A stretch of 10,855 bases of DNA from Lachnospiraceae bacterium (lineage in GTDB: Bacteria; Bacillota; Clostridia; Lachnospirales; Lachnospiraceae). Where the stretch lies: the NCBI GenBank assembly GCA_900771955.1, contig CAAGPW010000236.1:1-10855 (forward strand). Reading direction: 5' to 3'. Position 1 is the stretch's first letter; each line of letters starts with the position of its first letter. The notes beneath the pieces were generated by a model. The model was given only the letters and a program-made list of their open reading frames with translations, was not told the origin of the DNA and searched no databases. This document shows, piece after piece, positions 7,012 to 10,855 of the stretch. The position numbers were made by a program, and so were the translations under genes.

Positions 7012-7040
7012 ATTATACAACATTTTCCGGTTTTTTCTAC
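7012..7040 (-). promoter_or_regulatory. Activator-type promoter of the cstA-like gene
   Basis: On the minus strand a perfect TATAAT (7017-7012) is preceded at 17 bp by GTAGAA (7040-7035), which matches the -35 consensus at only two of six positions. This is typical of promoters that need an activator. Initiation near 7005 gives a leader of about 34 nt. Confidence 0.65.
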
Positions 7041-7047
7041 ACCTTTT

Positions 7048-7101
7048 GTATATATTGCATATTTTTGCGTATGAAATGTCATTTTCGCTGTATGATGTGA
7101 A
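7048..7101 (-). promoter_or_regulatory. Candidate LytTR operator: three direct repeats at 21-bp steps
   Basis: On the minus strand the 12-mers TTCACATCATAC (7101-7090), GACATTTCATAC (7080-7069) and TGCAATATATAC (7059-7048) share CANNNNATAC and begin exactly 21 bp apart, two helical turns. The proximal copy ends 7 bp before the -35. The middle copy resembles the GGCATTTCAT half-site that I recall for the E. coli LytTR regulator YpdB, whose two half-sites are also 21 bp apart. Binding itself is inferred. Confidence 0.55.
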
Positions 7102-7134
7102 CACATTTTGTGCCAGATGTTTTTTCTTATTATC

Positions 7135-7863
7135 TTAAATGTCAAACAGTTGTTTTAAGTGTCTGATCTGGCTTCTGCTGACCGGAAGAAGCTGATCCGG
7201 GCAGTGCCGCAAACGCACCTCATACCCGCTGTTTATATTCGGAACCAATTCCTCGATATACTCAAGATTTACCAGATAACTCTTATGAATCCGGAAGAAG
7301 TTCTTTTTCTCCAGCTTCTCGGTCAGCGCGGCCATCGTATAATTTTCCGTATAGACCGTATCTGCCGTATGGATCAGTGAATTGCGCTGATTGTACTCGA
7401 TGTAGATAATATCACGGTAATCAATAAGCCTGATCTTGTCCCCGGCATTCACGGCAAGCTTGTCGAGCTCCTCGTATTTTCCACTTTCCCGTTCTTCCGA
7501 AAAATACCCCTGCTCTTCCAGACGTTGCAGCGTTTTCTTAATGCGATCCAGATCATATGGCTTTAAAATATAGTCCACCGCCCCAAGCTCAAATGCCTTG
7601 ACTGCGTACTCCTGATAGGCAGTCACAAATACAATTGCCGCCTTTTTCTGTTGCTCCCTGATTGCCGATGCCAGTACGGTTCCGCTTACATCCCCCAGAT
7701 TGATGTCCAGAAAAATGGCCTGAAACTCATGGTTTTTTACCAGTTCATCCGCAGTTTTCACTCCGTCTGCCTCAAAAAATTCCGCCTCCGGTAAAACCTG
7801 CGACAGCAGATATTTCAGTTCACTTCTTGCCGGTCTCTCATCATCTATAATCGCTATGTTCAT
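7135..7863 (-). CDS. LytTR-family response regulator (LytR/BtsR type)
   Basis: The protein has 242 residues in two domains. The receiver domain (about 1-120) has the acidic pocket at D7/D8, the phosphorylation site D53 in FLDINLGDVSG, T81 and K101 in the usual KPYD context. The DNA-binding domain (about 133-238) is a LytTR fold, with GDKIRLIDYRDIIYIEY, the FFRIHKSYLVNLEYI core and SRSQIRHLKQLF at the end. LytTR proteins bind short direct repeats about two helical turns apart. Exactly such repeats sit in front of the next gene, the CstA-like carrier. The start follows AAGGAAGG (7880-7873). The kinase gene ends 51 bp upstream with no terminator between, so the two are almost certainly co-transcribed. 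No terminator is visible after the stop, so read-through into the transporter gene is possible. The name is left blank because BtsR, LytR and YpdB orthology cannot be separated by eye. Confidence 0.93.
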   Translation of the reverse strand: MNIAIIDDERPARSELKYLLSQVLPEAEFFEADGVKTADELVKNHEFQAIFLDINLGDVSGTVLASAIREQQKKAAIVFVTAYQEYAVKAFELGAVDYILKPYDLDRIKKTLQRLEEQGYFSEERESGKYEELDKLAVNAGDKIRLIDYRDIIYIEYNQRNSLIHTADTVYTENYTMAALTEKLEKKNFFRIHKSYLVNLEYIEELVPNINSGYEVRLRHCPDQLLPVSRSQIRHLKQLFDI

Positions 7864-7914
7864 TTTTCTAATCCTTCCTTAATCTTATGTCTTTCCTGTT
7901 ATGCTCTGATTCAT

Positions 7915-9612
7915 TTACGGTTTCTGCACCTTAAAAAAATGCATGGTAACCCGTGTCCCATTTTCCCCGGTATCGATCTTTAACCCGCTGTTTTCTCCAT
8001 ATATGCTGCGCATTCTGGAATCCACATTCTGCAGACCGTATTTTCCCTCTTTTTTCCCCTGCTTAAAGTTTTCAAGGGCCTGATGGCCAAGTCCCGGTCC
8101 GTTATCTGTTACAACGATGGAATACCCGGCTTTCTCCCAGGAACCGGTGATCGTGACAATTCCATGCTCCCGCTTCATCGCTCCGTGCTTAACGGCATTT
8201 TCCACGATCGGCTGTAAGATTAACGTCGGCACCAGTACCTCTCTTTTCCTGCCGTCCTTATCCTGATCCGGCTCCATATCGATCTTTACCGTGAGCCGAT
8301 CTTCAAATCTTGCTTCTTCCAGCTCCAGATACGCCCTTACATGCTCCAGTTCCTTGTCAAGCGGAATCATGTAGGCATCCGTTGCCTCTAAGGTATTCCG
8401 AAAATACACGCTGAGCGCCAGAAGCAGTTCTCTCGCACGCTCCGGTTTTTCGCGGCAGAAAAATGAGATCGTATTTAAAGAATTAAACAGAAAATGCGGA
8501 TTGATCTGGGACTGCAGCGCCTGATATTCCGCACGCTGCCGCAGTTTTTTTTGTTTTTCAACCTGCGCAAGTTCATAGTTCGTGGAAAAGAATTTTGCAA
8601 ATCCGGAGAGGAAATCCATCTCCGCCTGAATCGACAGAACCTGCCTCGGCAGAAATATGACCAGATATGCCCAGATAACTTTTCCCTGCGTAAGCGGTGC
8701 CCCGAATGCAATATAGCGTTTCAGATAGCGGTAATTGGCATCCTCGCGGTCTACCACCCGGCTGAACCCGACACCCTCATTCAGTTCGCGCAGTTCCTCA
8801 AAAAGTGCCGGCGGAATTACCAGTTTTGTATCGTTTAATACCGTTTTTCCGTCCCGCTCCAGAAAAAGTACACCGCTGCAGTTCGCATATTTCTGAATGA
8901 TCTCCGCCATTGCATTATAATCCTCTCTGGTACGTGCTGTTTTCTGGATATAGGGAATACATTCATCCGCGATCGTAAGTGCCAGACGTATCTTGTTTGC
9001 CGCCAGCAGATCCTGACTGGTAAACACCTCATCAAACACACTGAAAAACAGGATCATTCCAAGTGAATTCACAAGTGTCATTGGTACTGCGATCACCCTG
9101 ACCAGCGCAAGTGCATCCGAAAACGGCCGTGCGATCGCAAGAATAAAGCCCATCTGGGAACACTCTGCAAAGGCTGTGATCAAAAACAGTGACAACGGTG
9201 TCTGTTTTCTGTCACGGCGCCTGAATATGAGCCACATAAAGGAACCAAGCAGTCCTTCAAAAAGCGTCGACATTGCACACGCAAGCGATGTAAAGCCGGT
9301 CGGGTCATAAATAAAACGATGAATTGCCCCGATCGCTGCGGCTCCCATACCGACCATCGGCCCTCCGAGCAGTCCGGCTGCAAGTGCTCCGAGCACTCTG
9401 GTATTTTGAATTGCTCCGTTCACCTTCACGCCGGTGCAGGTGGAAAAAATACAAAATCCCCCGAAGATCACCACCAGAATAAGCTGATCCATGGTGCGGT
9501 ACGCATGTTCCTCCGCCATAACCTGCTTTACAAATGTAATTTTGGTAAGTAAGGTTGCGATCAAAACCAGCAGACTGATATTGATGATCAGACTGGAATA
9601 CAGACTGTACAT
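7915..9612 (-). CDS. LytS/BtsS-type sensor histidine kinase
   Basis: The protein has 565 residues. About six hydrophobic segments (within 4-195) form a 5TM-5TMR_LYT sensor region with the typical block NTRVLGALAAGLLGGP (70-85) followed by IGAIHRF (94-100). Residues about 200-340 form a GAF-like linker domain, my inference from position and from the fold seen in relatives. The His_kinase domain carries QINPHFLFNSLN (369-380) with phospho-acceptor H373. The ATPase has the N box LQPIVENAVKHG (466-477), the G1 box DNGPGLG (503-509) and GKYGLQNV (523-530), so all catalytic motifs are present. In E. coli BtsS, a kinase of this architecture binds external pyruvate, and in Bacillus LytS controls pyruvate transport; the ligand here is inferred from the adjacent CstA carrier. 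The start has a GAGGGG ribosome binding site (9626-9621, 8-nt spacing). It diverges from the AraC-type gene. Confidence 0.94.
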   Translation of the reverse strand: MYSLYSSLIINISLLVLIATLLTKITFVKQVMAEEHAYRTMDQLILVVIFGGFCIFSTCTGVKVNGAIQNTRVLGALAAGLLGGPMVGMGAAAIGAIHRFIYDPTGFTSLACAMSTLFEGLLGSFMWLIFRRRDRKQTPLSLFLITAFAECSQMGFILAIARPFSDALALVRVIAVPMTLVNSLGMILFFSVFDEVFTSQDLLAANKIRLALTIADECIPYIQKTARTREDYNAMAEIIQKYANCSGVLFLERDGKTVLNDTKLVIPPALFEELRELNEGVGFSRVVDREDANYRYLKRYIAFGAPLTQGKVIWAYLVIFLPRQVLSIQAEMDFLSGFAKFFSTNYELAQVEKQKKLRQRAEYQALQSQINPHFLFNSLNTISFFCREKPERARELLLALSVYFRNTLEATDAYMIPLDKELEHVRAYLELEEARFEDRLTVKIDMEPDQDKDGRKREVLVPTLILQPIVENAVKHGAMKREHGIVTITGSWEKAGYSIVVTDNGPGLGHQALENFKQGKKEGKYGLQNVDSRMRSIYGENSGLKIDTGENGTRVTMHFFKVQKP

Positions 9613-9647
9613 GACACTATCCCCTCGTATCTTCCTTCTAATCTCAG

Positions 9648-9670
9648 ATGAAACAAATTCTCTGTTTCAT
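9648..9670. promoter_or_regulatory. 8-bp inverted repeat in the kinase/AraC intergenic region
   Basis: ATGAAACA (9648-9655) and TGTTTCAT (9663-9670) are perfect inverted copies separated by 7 bp. The right arm contains the -35 of the plus-strand promoter. In the kinase mRNA the same sequence can form a leader hairpin about 20 nt before the ribosome binding site. It may be an operator, for example for the AraC-type protein or another regulator, or an RNA structure. The factor is unknown. Confidence 0.5.
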
Positions 9671-9693
9671 TCAAAAGATTTCTCTGTTATAAT
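9665..9693 (+). promoter_or_regulatory. Extended -10 promoter of the AraC-type gene
   Basis: TTTCAT (9665-9670), a 17-bp spacer and TATAAT (9688-9693) are present with the extended TG at 9685-9686. Initiation near 9700 leaves a leader of about 60 nt. The -35 is poor, but the extended -10 compensates. Confidence 0.65.
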
Positions 9694-9703
9694 TATGCTA
9701 TGT

Positions 9704-9732
9704 ATTTTATCATTTTCGACCGAAAAGGACAA
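9704..9732 (-). promoter_or_regulatory. Extended -10 promoter of the kinase-regulator operon
   Basis: On the minus strand TTGTCC (9732-9727), a 17-bp spacer and TAAAAT (9709-9704) with an upstream TG (TGATAAAAT) are present. Initiation near 9697 faces the AraC-type promoter, whose start would be at about 9700. The two polymerase sites are arranged head-on and each transcript crosses the other promoter. Confidence 0.55.
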
Positions 9733-9761
9733 ATCCTTTTATACAGACCGGAGATTTTGTC

Positions 9762-10667
9762 ATGTTAGAAAAGAACAATTTTGAAAATATAAGATTTCAC
9801 AATGATTATCCGATCAATCTCACTTCGACCTGCCTTCTGGAAACGTTCCCGGAACACTGGCACAATTACGCTGAGTTGATCATTTCCCTGCAGGAAGGAA
9901 TAAGATACAGCATCAATAACACGGTATTTACCTTAAATACGCATGATATTCTGCTGATCCATCCCGGTGAACTGCACTCGCTTGTATACAATCCGCCCGG
10001 AACTCCGTCGTATCTGCTGATCCAGTTTGACTATTCTCTGCTCTTATATATGACGGAGTTTAAAAAACATCAATACTGGCTGCAGAAGTTCCGCTATTTT
10101 CCAAACGGAGAGAATCCGGTGCTCACAGATACTATTTTAAGCTGTGCCGATTCCATGTTTGCGACAGATGCCTCGGATCTTGCTTTTAAGGACACCCGGA
10201 TCTGCTGTAAATTGTATGAAATGTTTATCGCGATCGGTGAGTATGTCACATCGGAACAGTTCATCCATTTTCTGGATCAGGACTCCCACTCTGCGACAAA
10301 AACCAGCACTGCAAAAGGAACACATCAGTCTGAGATCACCCAGAAAATGATCGGCGTCTGCTCTTATCTCTCACAGAACTGTACCGAAAACATCTCTCTG
10401 GATGATGCCGCAGATTATGCCGGTTTCAGCCGCTATCATTTTTCCAGGCTGTTCAAGGAATTTACCGGACTGTCCTATGTGGAATTTATCACAAAAGAAC
10501 GTTTAAACCGTGCCTGCGAGCTGCTTGCCAATGCCACACTGTCCATCACAGACGTTGCACTGATGTCCGGATTTGCAAGCATCTCCACATTCAACCGCTG
10601 TTTCCTAAAATACCGCAGGGACACGCCAAGCTCCTTCCGCGCAAAATATTTACAGGACAGAGGCTAG
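9762..10667 (+). CDS. AraC/XylS-family transcriptional regulator with cupin sensor domain
   Basis: The protein has 301 residues. The N-terminal part (about 15-95) is an AraC-type cupin with EHWHNYAELI (31-40) and HPGELHSLVY (67-76), the usual ligand-pocket strands. A helical linker (about 95-190) follows. The C-terminal 105 residues form two helix-turn-helix units: ISLDDAADYAGFSRYHFSRL (211-230) and, from about 260, LSITDVALMSGFASISTFNR, ending in the conserved K-RRDTPSSFRAKY. Length and domain order are standard for the family. Family members usually control sugar or polysaccharide use, but no such gene is in the window after it, so its inducer is unknown. The ATG has a GGAG at 9750-9753, spaced 8 nt. 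It is divergent from the kinase gene and shares a 149-bp regulatory region with it, so cross-regulation is possible but not shown. Confidence 0.93.
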   Translation: MLEKNNFENIRFHNDYPINLTSTCLLETFPEHWHNYAELIISLQEGIRYSINNTVFTLNTHDILLIHPGELHSLVYNPPGTPSYLLIQFDYSLLLYMTEFKKHQYWLQKFRYFPNGENPVLTDTILSCADSMFATDASDLAFKDTRICCKLYEMFIAIGEYVTSEQFIHFLDQDSHSATKTSTAKGTHQSEITQKMIGVCSYLSQNCTENISLDDAADYAGFSRYHFSRLFKEFTGLSYVEFITKERLNRACELLANATLSITDVALMSGFASISTFNRCFLKYRRDTPSSFRAKYLQDRG

Positions 10668-10684
10668 ATCCTGACATCTGATCC

Positions 10685-10806
10685 ACTGCGGAACAGAGTG
10701 TGCTTCGCATACTTCCGCGCGCGAGCGGATAGCGCAGCCATAACTTCATCTCCATGCGCTGCGCATCCTCGCAGGCTTGCTTTCACTCTACCTCTTGGGC
10801 GAAGAG
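10685..10806. repeat. GC-rich hairpin-rich block, possible interspersed repeat
   Basis: Downstream of the AraC-type stop the base composition shifts to GC-rich. The block carries a bulged hairpin with GCGGAA (10688-10693) against TTCCGC (10713-10718) and inner arms GTGTGC/GCATAC. A perfect palindrome ATGCGCTGCGCAT (10754-10766) and a CTCTT/AAGAG hairpin (10792-10806) follow. There is no U-tract after the first hairpin, so it is not a standard terminator. No protein gene is evident. I infer an interspersed intergenic repeat from composition and symmetry, but copy number cannot be seen in one window. Confidence 0.4.
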
Positions 10807-10855
10807 ATTTATCTGGCTGTTTCTCGGTACACATTTGTGCGTTTTATTCTTCATA

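Noticed and set aside
7095..7106. ATGTG-AA-CACAT palindrome as a CRP-like or cre site for catabolite control
   Set aside because: The spacing is wrong for a CRP site, it lacks the central CG of a cre site, and it overlaps the distal 21-bp repeat, which explains the sequence better.
10570..10766. Minus-strand open frame of about 55 codons starting in the GC-rich block and running into the AraC-type gene
   Set aside because: It is antisense to the confident DNA-binding domain, has an unusual composition, and shows no plausible promoter or family signature.
1..10855. CRISPR array, insertion sequence, prophage or toxin-antitoxin pair
   Set aside because: No repeat-spacer pattern, transposase or integrase motifs, terminal repeats with target duplications, or paired small toxin-antitoxin genes were seen on either strand.

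Overview
The window looks like a piece of a chromosome from a low-GC Gram-positive anaerobe. My best guess is a motile Lachnospiraceae member (Roseburia-like). The reasons are strong AGGAGG-type ribosome binding sites, sigma-A style TTGNNN-16/17-TATAAT promoters, a chemoreceptor, a DUF4422 glycosyltransferase, a LytS/LytTR system next to a short CstA carrier, and a tRNA gene without an encoded CCA. The genus is inference, not proof. No phage, insertion sequence or CRISPR array is visible.

Layout: (1) 1-338, minus, is the N-terminal part of a NYN/LabA-type PIN-like protein that runs off the left edge. Its upstream region contains a minus-strand terminator that belongs to no obvious gene. (2) 692-1705, plus, encodes a stand-alone J-domain protein with an unrecognised C-terminal region. 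It is convergent, with only 20 bp between stop codons, to (3) a polytopic-membrane methyl-accepting chemotaxis protein (1726-3270, minus). (4) A monocistronic tRNA-Gly(CCC) with its own promoter and terminator lies at 3486-3740, minus. (5) A small acidic protein of unknown function (3749-4144, minus) has its promoter inside the end of (6) a DUF4422 glycosyltransferase gene (4183-5370, minus). (7) A CstA-family transporter (5529-6971), a LytTR response regulator (7135-7863) and a LytS-type sensor kinase (7915-9612) all lie on the minus strand. (8) A divergent AraC-family regulator (9762-10667, plus) is followed by a GC-rich, hairpin-rich stretch that may be an interspersed repeat.

The functional core is the kinase, regulator and transporter set. 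It matches in composition the pyruvate-responsive systems of other bacteria (BtsS/BtsR with the CstA-family pyruvate transporter BtsT; LytS/LytT with pyruvate transporters in Bacillus). The transporter promoter has a good -10 but a very poor -35. Just upstream lie three 12-bp direct repeats (CANNNNATAC core) at exactly 21-bp steps, as expected for a LytTR-activated promoter. The simplest reading is a local circuit in which the kinase senses an extracellular carboxylate, probably pyruvate, and the regulator switches on the uptake carrier.

Most transcription units have a recognisable promoter, and these promoters helped choose starts for the J-domain gene (692, not 620), the small acidic gene (4144, not 4210) and the glycosyltransferase (5370, not 5379).
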